DNA from: Impatiens glandulifera
Taxonomy: Eukaryota; Streptophyta; Magnoliopsida; Ericales; Balsaminaceae
Direction: 5' to 3'
NCBI RefSeq assembly: GCF_907164915.1
Contig: NC_061868.1
Span: 19,215,819-19,279,818, forward strand
DNA length: 64,000 bases
The translations under genes and the position numbers were made by a program. How positions within the stretch are numbered: position 1 is the stretch's first letter; each line of letters begins with the position of its first letter. Positions 1 to 8,838 of this stretch are shown here, piece after piece. The notes beneath the pieces are model-generated. The model was not told the origin of the DNA. It did not search any database and saw nothing but the letters and a program-made list of their open reading frames with translations.

Positions 1-2
1 AC

Positions 3-366
3 CTATAACTCCTGAGCTTCTTCTTCCTCTCTTTCCATAAAATAAGCAACCTCGTCATCATCACTGTCGTTGGATGATGAGTTAGAGTCGCTATAGTTCC
101 ATTTGTTCTTCCCGACACCTTCCAAAAGAGCCTTTAGCTCCTTTTCTTTGTCATTCTTTTTGTCATCACGCTTCGACTTCCGACATTCCAATTTATAATG
201 ACTTAAAATACCAGAGTTAAAACACTTAACATTAACTTTATATATCTTATCATCATTGGTATTTGAGGAGCTTGACTTAGAATTGCTCTTCTTTATGAAT
301 TTGCCGAATGTTTTCACGAAGAGAGACATAACATCTCTACTGAGCTGTTGGGCAGCTGTCTTTACA
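3..366 (-). pseudogene. Element A gag, C-terminal fragment with degenerate zinc knuckle
   Basis: This is the nucleocapsid end of a copia gag (RNA-binding, in the virus-like particle). The reading frame at 3-329 has the FGKFIKK segment that precedes the zinc knuckle in this family. The knuckle itself has lost its second cysteine: CFNSGILSHYKLEC instead of CX2CX4HX4C, so zinc binding is doubtful. A basic Lys/Asp/Glu stretch follows. The first part of gag lies beyond the solo LTR at 372-1580. After mentally removing the solo LTR and one TSD copy, the two gag halves are contiguous, although the upstream half has already shifted frame. It is cut by the window edge. Confidence 0.75.
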
Positions 367-371
367 TCAGG

Positions 372-1580
372 TGTTAGGATCGGGGACGCCCTTGGAGGAC
401 CGGGGTGTTTCCGGTTTTAGGAAGGGTGGCCTCTTACAACACACAACACACTTTGGTGATAGTCCGGTTAGAGACTATAACCGTTCTCAGCACTTCACAA
501 ACTGTCACAGACTCTTGGACCGGGTTCAATGGCGGAAAAATCTGTTTCAGTCTGAAGCAACGTATGAGACTTTAGATGATGTTTAGAAGGAGTCGGTTTT
601 AAGGATATGAGTGGACCGGTTTTCGGAGTAAGATTGATTTTGGTTAGGTTAAGTGAATAAACAATGAAGGAAATGACACGAGACAAGATTTTTTATGGAT
701 GTTCAGAGCAAACCCTCCTTCGTCACCACTTCTTCTCAGGTTATGAGAAGGATCTCCACTAACTTTCAAAGTTACAACGATTACAATGCCGGTCGAGCCC
801 AACTCGCTACTCGCCGGTTACACCAACTCACTCTTGATGTAATACACAACACAGTATAAACACACACAGACAAAGCTTCCGGTTTATGACACACCGGTTT
901 TGGATCATAAAAATTTATCTCTCTAAGATTTTTATAACTTATCGCTTTTCTCAGATGGATGTGATTCACATTTAATGAGGACGCTTCATCTTCATTTTAT
1001 AGTAGATGAGATCCCAACGGTCATTTTCTTCTCTCACCGTGGGATTGGTTGATCATTATCACGCCGGTGCAGGAAGGTTACTTGCACGTTTCACCTTCCT
1101 CAATACTTGGCAAGCATACAAGGATTCTTCAGGAAAATGTGACGTTACCGGTTTGCAGATTTGGACACGTGTTAGGGATGCACCTTCCGGTTGTCAACAT
1201 CGGATCAGTAAATCATCATTGATTTCCTCGCATACTTCCGATCGGATCTTATCTTCTCTTATTCTTTCGAGACACGTCTATTTCGTCACCATATGTCATC
1301 TCTGCAGATTGAAGTGACCGGTTTTGTCTCTTACATAATATAGTCCGGCTAGAATGTGAAATTTTGTCTTTGCTGGCCGGTCACCTGAGAGTGTAGAAAC
1401 CGGTTCCTCTGATCTTGACTTGATCACTTGGAACTGATTTTCTTTGAAGTGTTTCAGCAACAGGTACATGATGCTCCAGCCGGTTCATACGATTTGATCT
1501 GCACCTGCACATGAAAGTTAACAATTGTTTAGTTTTTCTATCCGGTTCCAAAAATTAACTTTACTTAATTTTTCTTATCA
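372..1580 (-). mobile_element. Solo Sirevirus LTR (s1) inserted in element A gag
   Basis: An LTR-length block starts TGTTAGGATCGG and ends TTATCA. It is flanked by a perfect 5-bp TSD, TCAGG, at 367-371 and 1581-1585. There is no PBS, coding region or second LTR, so it is a solo LTR left by LTR-LTR recombination. Sense orientation is minus, judged from the order of the conserved core (hairpin plus TGACG block, about 691-760) and by alignment with the LTRs of element E. The reading frames inside it are chance. Confidence 0.9.
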
Positions 1581-2273
1581 TCAGGGCAACTAGTGGCTCT
1601 TCTGCAGTCACCAGGGATTTGGTATTGATGGTGGATGAGGGGTGATCTTCTTCAATCCTTGAGTTCAACTCGAACTCAACGGCCTTGAGATCAGAAATAA
1701 GATCAAAGAGCCCGATCTTTTTAAGGTCTTTGGACCCCCTCATATCCATGGTCTTTATTGCCCACTCCCTTGGAAATGCTCGCATGACCTTGATAGAAAT
1801 CTCCCTGTTGTTGTAGGTCTTACCAAGAATGGATAGAGGGAGACAACCTTGTTGAACCTTGCGTCAAACTCAGTAATTATTTCTCTAGGACGCATTTTGA
1901 AGTTGTCGAACTGCTGAGTGGCAACCATAATTTTGTTCTCTTTGGTTTGGTCATTACCCTCACACAGTTGAGTGAGTCTGTCCCAGATCTCCTTGGCAGT
2001 TTCACATTTGATGATGTAGTTGAACATGCTATCGTCAAGAGATCTGTACAGAACGTCCAATGCCATGTTGTTGAGGTTATTCCTCCTCTTATTTTCGCTG
2101 GTCCATTCAGATTTGTCCTTTTCGATTTTAATGGGACCATCTATGATAACACTCCACATATCATCATGAAGAGAGGAAGGATGAGCACAGACTCTCTACT
2201 TCCACAGAATATAGTTTTCTTTTGAAAACGTAGGGATTGCGGTGGCACTAGCATCTTTTGATATGGTCGACAT
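1581..2273 (-). pseudogene. Element A gag, N-terminal part (DUF4219/UBN2 type)
   Basis: Capsid-like gag of a copia element. The start at 2273 lies 31 bp inside the PBS. An N-terminal FSKENYILWK-like segment is followed by the UBN2 pattern: WSVIIDGP, then KRRNNLNNMALD, then TKENKIMVATQQFDNFKMRPRE. Frames change twice: around 2160, where the N-terminal piece also carries a stop, and near 1770. The residues expected before the nucleocapsid run into the solo LTR at 1580. It is non-functional through frameshifts plus insertion. Homology is clear from similarity with the gag of elements B and E in this window. Confidence 0.85.
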
Positions 2274-2303
2274 TTTTGGTGATGGCTTGAGAATAGAAAC
2301 AGG

Positions 2304-2315
2304 GCTCTGATACCA
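2304..2315 (-). other. Primer binding site of element A
   Basis: On the minus strand this reads TGGTATCAGAGC, complementary to the 3' end of plant initiator tRNA-Met. It is separated from the LTR end by 2 bp. It fixes the orientation of A and the inner LTR edge. Confidence 0.92.
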
Positions 2316-2317
2316 CT

Positions 2318-3727
2318 TGTTAGGATCGGAGTAATCATTAGAGACGAGGGTCTAGCTATTGATGACAACTTATGAAAAATGGTTTGATGGAAATCCTGTT
2401 AGGGATTAATATCACTTTCTTTTATTCACAAACCTTTGCAAACTCTTGAAGAGATTTAAGTGCGGAACTGTTTGCTCAGGTTTGAACATACGAACCAATG
2501 AGAGAAAAAAAGACAGAATGTAACTGACACAGCAAGTTGTTTATGGATGTTCAGAGCAAAATCTCTTACGTCACCCCTTCTTTCATAACCGGAAGGATTT
2601 CACTATATTTCTTTGAATCAAATACCGTTTACTGGATAGCTAAAACTCTGTTGAATAGAACAAGCTCTGTTCAACTTACAATACGATTAAGAATATTTCT
2701 CAGCTAGACAGATTTTGATTCTCTCTTGAACTTGAAGATGTACAAATCAGTAAGTGCAAGAGTATGAGATTGATAGCAGGTAAGGCTAGTAAGCTCAATA
2801 CTTCGTAAGGCTCGTTGTAAGGTGTTTACCTGAACCGTTGTCCTTAAGTATCTATTTGTAGATTCAGGACACCAATTGTCGAATCATCTAGATGGACATG
2901 TGGCAAGCGCCTTCCTCCGTAGTATAAGAGTACAACAGGCTCTATGCACAAGGATTGTGGTCGTACGTGCGCTAGATATTCTTCTGGAACTGTCCTTTAC
3001 TGAACAAGTAGTGGGAGGAATATTCGTGTACGTGGCGTTCATTTATTGGATATAAATAGCTGGCATACCGGACTTCACAAATGAGTGGAGAAGGAGTAGC
3101 GTACAGCTAGCAGATCGTGGGTACATGTATGCTAACTTCAAGCAGCTGCTGAAGCGAGGAATTAGACGTGCTCCATTAGATTACCAAGTCTAAGAGAGTT
3201 AAACGTCGACGTCTAATAGCGAGATCCATTAGACCACCAAGTCTAATAGAGTTAGGCTGCACGTGTAACTACGTATCTGTTAGACTTTACGTCTAACTAT
3301 GTATCTATTAGACTGCATGTCTAACTACGTATCTATTAGACTACACGTCTAACTACGCATCTGTTAGACTGCACGTCTAATTACGTATATCTTAGACTGT
3401 ACGTCTAACTACGTATCTATTAGACTGCACGTCTAACTACGTATTTATTAGACTACTCGTCTAACTACGTATCTGTTAGACTGTACGTCTAACTACGTAT
3501 TTGTTAGACTGCACGTCTAACTACACATCTGTTAGACTGCATGTCTAACTACGCATCTGTTAGACTGCACATCTAACTACGTCTAATGCATGTTTCATTT
3601 CATGTCTAATTTAGCATATTTTTGATGCACCTGCATAAAAACAATTAGACGATTTAGCTTCATTCTTAATCAAAGTTTTACTAATACATCATTAAAATGA
3701 CGTTAGTCAAACTAATTTGATCCAACA
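2318..3727 (-). repeat. 5' LTR of element A
   Basis: Plus-strand reading TGTTAGGATC ... GATCCAACA. The left edge is set by the PBS, the right edge by the reappearance of element B integrase sequence. It contains the conserved core (ATGGATGTTC ... CTTACGTCACCCC, about 2540-2606) shared by nearly all Sirevirus LTRs here, and an array of 28-bp palindromic repeats at about 3262-3590. Length is about 1.41 kb. Confidence 0.85.
3262..3590. repeat. 28-bp palindromic tandem array in LTR A
   Basis: About eleven consecutive 28-bp units built from TCTAACTACGTATCTG followed by TTAGACTGCACG. Each unit contains the imperfect palindrome TTAGAC-NNN-GTCTAA, so the array can fold as a chain of small hairpins. 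Copies differ by one to three substitutions. It lies near the U3 end of the LTR (minus orientation). Confidence 0.9.
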
Positions 3728-4200
3728 TCCTATTAGTGAATTTAGTTCCTTTATCACTTCTAATTTTGTTAACGCGTACAGATTTCTCATTTTGTATTCT
3801 TTTAAACATCTTAATCAGATTTGAAGTAGCTTGATTTTTATAAACGAAGAAAATAATCCATGTATATCTATAATAGTTATCAATAATTACCATAGTAGAG
3901 TTCATTCCTCTTAAATTTGTTACAATAATCGGTCCGAAAAGATCCATGTGAAGTAGTTTTAAGCATCTGCTGGATTGAATGTTTCCTTTACTTTTGAAAG
4001 TAGATTTCATTTGTTTACCCATTTGACATGAAACACATACTTTCTCTTTTGAAAACTTCATATTATGAATTCATTGAACTAGTTCTTTAGTACAAATATA
4101 GTTGATTGTTTTAAAATTCAAATGATTTAGTGTTTTATGCCAAAGCTAGTTTTGATCATTTTTAGTAATCATGCATACAGAGATAGAACATTTAACTTTC
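3728..4200 (-). pseudogene. Element B GAG-pre-integrase and integrase N-part
   Basis: The fragment carries LWHKTLNHLNFKTINYI (gag_pre-integrs His pair), then VCVSCQMGKQMKSTFKSKG (zinc-binding Cys pair), then LLHMDLFGPI with the first catalytic Asp of the DDE integrase, YRYTWIIFFVYK, and IRSDKGTKFTN with the second Asp (rve family). Sequence homology stops at the LTR edge of element A, so the catalytic Glu region is missing. Stops occur before 4061. Gene order gag-PR-INT is as in Ty1/copia. Confidence 0.85.
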
Positions 4201-4249
4201 CAGTCTACTTTGTAAATGTTTCCTATCCTATGCCATGTTAATAAGGTAC

Positions 4250-4545
4250 TGCCCTGTTGATTCTTAACTAAGCATGCTTGTTTGTGAAATTCAACGGTGT
4301 ATCCTATGTCACACATTTAGCTAATACTAATCAGGTTAAAGCATAAATTTACAACAAGTAATACATTATTTATAGTTAAGTTGTCATGGACAATCTTACC
4401 CCTACCCACAACCTTACCCTTAGAGTTATCTCCGAAGATGATCTTTGAATCGGATTCCTTCACAATATCAGTTAACAACTTGCCGTTTCCTGTCATGGGC
4501 CTAGAACATCAGCTTTCCAAATACCATTTTGAGTCCTCCAATCTC
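4250..4545 (-). pseudogene. Element B retropepsin region, active site lost
   Basis: In the frame that gives FGDNSKGKVVGRGKIVHDN and INNVLLVVNLCFN, typical of copia protease/linker, the catalytic box that should read WYLDSGCSRHMTG appears as WYLES, then a TGA stop, then CSRPMTG (about 4488-4530). Thus the catalytic Asp is Glu and the Gly codon is a stop. The protease that would process Gag-Pol is dead in this copy. Confidence 0.75.
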
Positions 4546-4599
4546 TTAATCTGTTTGCCTTGAAAAATATAGCTATTTACACCTTTTTGGTACCCACAT

Positions 4600-6335
4600 T
4601 TAATTGGGTCCACGATTAATTAGTCCCTTAGAAATCCATACTCGAATTAATCGAATAATTTTCCTTGTAACTATCTTAATACTTCTACTTGTATCCGCCT
4701 TAACATCTCTGTGTCTGCCTTTGAACACCTCATTGTGTTGTGGTGATGATCGTTGATGGAACTTTTGTGACTTTCTGTCGTATTCTTGTCTAACCGACCG
4801 GTTGACTTTTCTTCTCTCAAGGTTAAACCATCGCAGCTTGTCGGTTGGTCCTACATATGTTGGTTCTTTTGCCAGTTTTGAATCGTGACTTGCTTCATTG
4901 TCGGTTGATGTTCTCTTGACAAAGTTTATAAATGGAAACTTGTTTTTACTGAGTTTCAACTCTTTGCAGTTAGAAGATTTAGACTTATCTGGATTGCTAT
5001 TGTCATAGCCTATACCAAACATGCAACTATAAGGTCTTTGATGACTTGTCATCTCGCTCACAGCATCTCCAGATCTCTTCTATGCAGCAATCAAATATTT
5101 AGTTCTTTCATTTTCTTGAGTCAACGATTGGACTGTCTCCTTGAGCTTCTCATTCTCAAAGGATAGTTCAATCGTTCCACCAGTTTGAGAATTTAGCTGA
5201 ATTGGTGTGAGATTAAATAGGTTCCTGTACTCAATGACCATGTCATTGGGTACAATAATCAAAGCTTCTCAGGTGAACACTCTTAGAGGCAAAGTCAAAT
5301 ACCTCTTCCTCGTTTGCCATAAGACATCTGATTCCTTCGTCATCACTATCTGATTCGTTATGCGCCCACTAGATTCCACCATCATCAGCTAATAATTCCT
5401 TTTGGATCTCCTTACCTTGACTTTTACTGGTGATCTTCCCTTTGGTTCTGATCAGTTGACTTTATATCGTCCCTTCGTGGCTTCCTGCATTCCGATCTGT
5501 AGTGACCTAGAGCATCACAATTAAAACAACGAACATTAGCTTTATTACAATTAGAGTAGTTGCAGTTATATGAGTTGGTAGGTTTGTTCTTCTTCATGAA
5601 CTTTCCGAACTTCCTGAGAGCATGGTCATCGCATCATCGTTGAACTGTTCAGCCGATTTGACAGGTACTAGAGTTGTTGTTTCTACGGAAGTCATTAGGG
5701 CTCTAGTAGCTGTTGACGTTGAGGCTTCATCTTCATTTCTTGAGTTCATCTCAAACTCATAAGCTTCTAGATCTTCGAAGACATCATGCAACTTCAACTT
5801 ATTAAGACCTTTTGATTCTCTCATCACCATAGTTTTGACATCCCAAGCGCAAGAAAGCGACCTTAGAGCTTTGACAATTGTTTATTTGTTGTCGTATTTC
5901 TTTCCAATAAGTGAGAGTTCATTCACAATGCTTGTAAAATGATCACCAAATTCCTTTATTGTTTCTCTTGGGAACATCTTGATGTTTTCAAATTTTTGAG
6001 TAGCAACCATGATCTTGTTTTCCTTGGTTTGCTCGTTTCCTTCGTGAAGTTGGATGACTGTTTCCCATACTTCTTTGCAGTAGTGCATCCTATGATTTTA
6101 AAAAACGTGTTCTTGTCCAAGGTTTTTAGATGGCATATCTGCCAAGACCGTCAAGGTTGTTCCTTCTTTTGTCCTCCTTGGTCCACTCTCTCCTTTCCTT
6201 GTTAATTATTATTGGACCATCAAAGATGACAAACATCATCTCATCATCTATGGTGATTAGGTGCACTTGCATACATAGCTTCCAATAAATAAAGTCTTCG
6301 CTTTCAACCAGTGGAGGATTGTCGTTGTAAGACAT
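4600..6335 (-). pseudogene. Element B gag with intact zinc knuckle
   Basis: Starts at 6335 (MSYNDNPPLVESEDFIYWK). It contains the DUF4219/UBN2 pattern (KRRNNLDG, EVWETVIQLHEGNEQTKEN, KIMVATQKFENIKMFPRE) and EDLEAYEFEMNSR. A canonical CX2CX4HX4C knuckle lies at about 5489-5530 (CFNCDALGHYRSEC). A coiled-coil-like stretch (5080-5262, LKETVQSLTQENERTKYL) and a Lys/Ser-rich spacer leading to protease (4600-5061) follow. At least four frame breaks are present. It is a close relative of the gag of element E. The role of the family is capsid assembly and RNA packaging. Confidence 0.85.
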
Positions 6336-6370
6336 GGTGACGTCTGGTTTCTTGAGTATAGAGACTAGTT

Positions 6371-6382
6371 GCTCTGATACCA
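6371..6382 (-). other. Primer binding site of element B
   Basis: Reads TGGTATCAGAGC on the minus strand, 2 bp from the LTR edge; initiator tRNA-Met type. Confidence 0.92.
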
Positions 6383-6384
6383 CT

Positions 6385-6752
6385 TATTAGGATCGGGATC
6401 ACCGAAGGAGACTGGGGTCTCTATAGGATGAACGCTTACACACACGCCGATTGATACTAACCTTGTTAGAGGTTAATATCAGTCTCAATACTTCGTAAGT
6501 TGTCACAAACTTTTGAACCGAATTCAAGTGCGGAACTGTTCGTTTTAACTTGAAGCAACACAAGCACGGTTTAAACAGCAACAAGAGAACACAAAGTAAA
6601 TGAGAAACACAATACATGATTTATGGATGTTCAGATATAAAGCTCCCACGTTACCCCTTCTTCTCAAACGTTGAGAAGGATATTCACTGAGAATATTCAA
6701 GCAGTTTATAGTACATATGTGGAACACCCGAGGCTTATTTACTAATCGTTTT
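6385..6752 (-). repeat. 5' LTR of element B, part 1
   Basis: Begins TATTAGGATCGGG (terminal TG mutated to TA) next to the PBS. It contains the conserved LTR core at about 6621-6690. It is interrupted at 6752 by element D. The preceding GTTTT (6748-6752) is repeated at 27008-27012, after which the LTR resumes. Confidence 0.85.
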
Positions 6753-7077
6753 TATTGGGTCAAATTATTTTGACTAAGTGTCAAAGTAGTTTGACTATTA
6801 GAATTTTGATGATGAATGTACATAAAACTCAATCTATGTCGTCTAATCGTTTTTGGTGTAGGTGTATCGAAAACATGTTATATTAGACTAAGTCTTAATG
6901 AGGTTTGTTAGACTGATTGGGCATTAGATGCATTGAGTTAGACGTACAGTCTAACAGACGTAGTTAGACGTACAATCTAACTTATACGTAGTTAGACTTG
7001 AAGTCTAACGGATACGTAGTTCGACGTGCAGTCTAACGGATACGTAGTTAGACGTGCAATCTAACATATACGTAGTT
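6753..7077 (+). repeat. 5' LTR of element D, part 1
   Basis: Matches the start of the 3' LTR at 24226 almost base for base (GGGTCAAATTATTTTGACTAAG). It enters an array of GTTAGACGTGCAGTCTAAC-like palindromic repeats from about 6940 and is interrupted by element E at 7078. Confidence 0.85.
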
Positions 7078-8364
7078 TGTTAGGATCAAGGTCGAGGCTG
7101 GCGGACCGGGGTCTGGCCGATTAGCTTTTTTAACGGTTGGTGTTTAATCCGGTTAGAGATTAACACCGGGTTTCAATACTACACAAACTGTCACAAATCC
7201 TTGAACCGAGTTCAAGTACGGAGATGGTTTGTTTCAGGTTGAAGCAACACACACAGAGAATGAATAAAGATAGAATCTGGATAATATCGGTTTGGAGATT
7301 AGGAGGTCGGTTTAAGGTATAGTGAATCAGTTAGAACGGTGCAAGTTGGTTAGGGTGAGTCGGTTAGAACGTAGAGCCGACATAAAGTAAAGAACAAGAC
7401 ACAGGTTTTTATGAATGTTAGGAGATAAAACTCATACGTCACCCCTTCTTCTCGAAACCGCGAGAAGGATATTCACTAAGGAATACACGAACACAATATG
7501 CGATCGAGACTTATTTGCTGCTCGATAAACACTCGTACAATTCTCACAGAAATTGTAATCTCACTTCAAATGCACACTTAAGCTTTTTAATCTTAAAGAG
7601 ATAAACACAACTTGTAACTTGGGTTGTTGGAACTCTTAAATGTTGTATCTTGTAACTTATGAAACTCTTAAAACTGCATTTACTCCTCTTCAGCTCCTTC
7701 TTTTATAGGTGAAATGTGCCAACGGTCACATTTCTTCAACGGATACCTTCAGGGTAATACTTGAATCTGATTGGTTGAGCAGAGGTTCAGTATTGCAGTA
7801 CTGGCGGTTTAAGCTTCCAAGGCATAGTTCAAACTTGCAGTACGGCTAGGTTTGTGTTTTACTTAATATAGCAACTGTCGGTTGGATAGTTGCCTGCACC
7901 TGTAAGGTTGTGCCTCCGACTTATCTCAGAGTGGAAATATCTCTTTAGGCAATCTTCTGTAGCCTGCAGAGTATCTTCAGACTTGTATGGATATAGCAAT
8001 GTTACAGTCTGTTCCTTTGATATCATCCTCTACATATACCCAAAGTGTCTGTTTACACCGATTTGTAGATTGTACTTAGTTTGATAGTTCTGGCTTCTTT
8101 CTTAAGTAGTCTCTTCATCGGTTTTCCGGTTGGATACTGCATTTCGGTTTGGGATGTCTACCGGTTGTTCATAGCTTTAGGTTAACCAGATAGCTTTTCG
8201 GTTTTGGATACATCTTTTGCCTAGTCTTCTAACCGATCTTGACTTCTTGATCGGTTGGATTCTTGACCGGTCAGAGTTTTGACCGTTCTTAGTTCTTAAC
8301 CGATCCTGCACAGGAAGTTTGTTTTTGTTAAGTTCTTATTTTAACCGGTCTAATTTATCTAACA
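7078..8364 (-). repeat. 3' LTR of element E
   Basis: TGTTAGGATC ... ATCTAACA on the plus strand. It pairs with 21591-22864, with visible substitutions and small indels between them (for example around 7820-7850), so the insertion is not recent. It contains the conserved core at about 7409-7480 and a TATA box on the minus strand near 7700-7709. Confidence 0.92.
7700..7709 (-). promoter_or_regulatory. LTR TATA box (element E, 3' LTR)
   Basis: Minus-strand CCTATAAAAG followed by GAAGGAGCTGAAGAGG. The same box is present at 22211-22220, 25096-25105 and 33150-33159 in the sister LTRs, in the same position relative to the conserved core. It is the likely promoter of LTR transcription. Confidence 0.65.
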
Positions 8365-8790
8365 ATTTCTTCCTTTTTGATTATTTTATTTAAAATATTC
8401 AAAATAATGTAAGAAGTAAGAAGTAGGCCAGTTGTTTTAAAAATTTGTTTGGTCGGAATTTTGAAAAAGACTTAGAAAAAATTTTGGAAAAAATTTTTGG
8501 AAAAATTTGTCTTTGAAGAAAAATTTTATATTATCAATTTCTCCTTTTATGATTATTTTATTTAAAATATTCAAAATCATGTAAGAAGTAAGAAGTAGGC
8601 CGTTGTTTTAAAATTTTGTTTGACCGGATTTTTGAAAAAGACTTAGAAAAACTTTTGGAAAAATTTGTCTTTGAAGAAAAAATTTATCTTATCAATTTCT
8701 CTTTTTTTGATTATTTTATTTAAAATATTCAAAACCATGTAAAAAGTAAATTGTAGGCCGGTTTCCAAAAATATTTTATATATATATAAA
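8361..8790 (-). repeat. Triplicated polypurine tract / LTR-start unit
   Basis: Three tandem copies of a roughly 165-175-bp unit starting at about 8365, 8539 and 8698. Each begins ATTTCTYCTTTTTTGATTA (on the minus strand a purine tract, TAATCAAAAAAGGAGAAAT) and continues with AAATATTCAAAA and GTAAGAAGTAGGCC. The first two end TTATNTTATCA directly before the next tract. The first abuts the 3' LTR and is the functional PPT position. Multiple PPT copies are a known feature of Sireviruses. Confidence 0.85.
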
Positions 8791-8838
8791 CTTAAGAAAT
8801 ATAATAAAGTTAACATAAATAACATATAATTAAAAATT

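Larger units (their letters stand above)
1..3727 (-). mobile_element. Sirevirus-type Ty1/copia element A, 5' part
   Basis: Minus-strand copia element with its 5' LTR at 2318-3727, a primer binding site at 2304-2315 and gag running leftward off the window edge. Order and motifs (LTR, tRNA-iMet PBS, DUF4219/UBN2-type gag) are those of Ty1/copia. Its right LTR end (ATCCAACA, 3727) abuts the broken integrase of element B, so A appears to have inserted into B. Its gag is split by a solo LTR at 372-1580. The 3' half lies outside the window, so A's own TSD cannot be tested. Confidence 0.85.

Noticed and set aside
1006..1317. 103-codon plus-strand frame
   Set aside because: Falls entirely inside solo LTR s1, antisense to LTR transcription, no domain.
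3262..3590. Regular short repeats with constant period suggest a CRISPR array
   Set aside because: Units are contiguous without unique spacers, lie inside a retrotransposon LTR and the setting is a plant nuclear genome.
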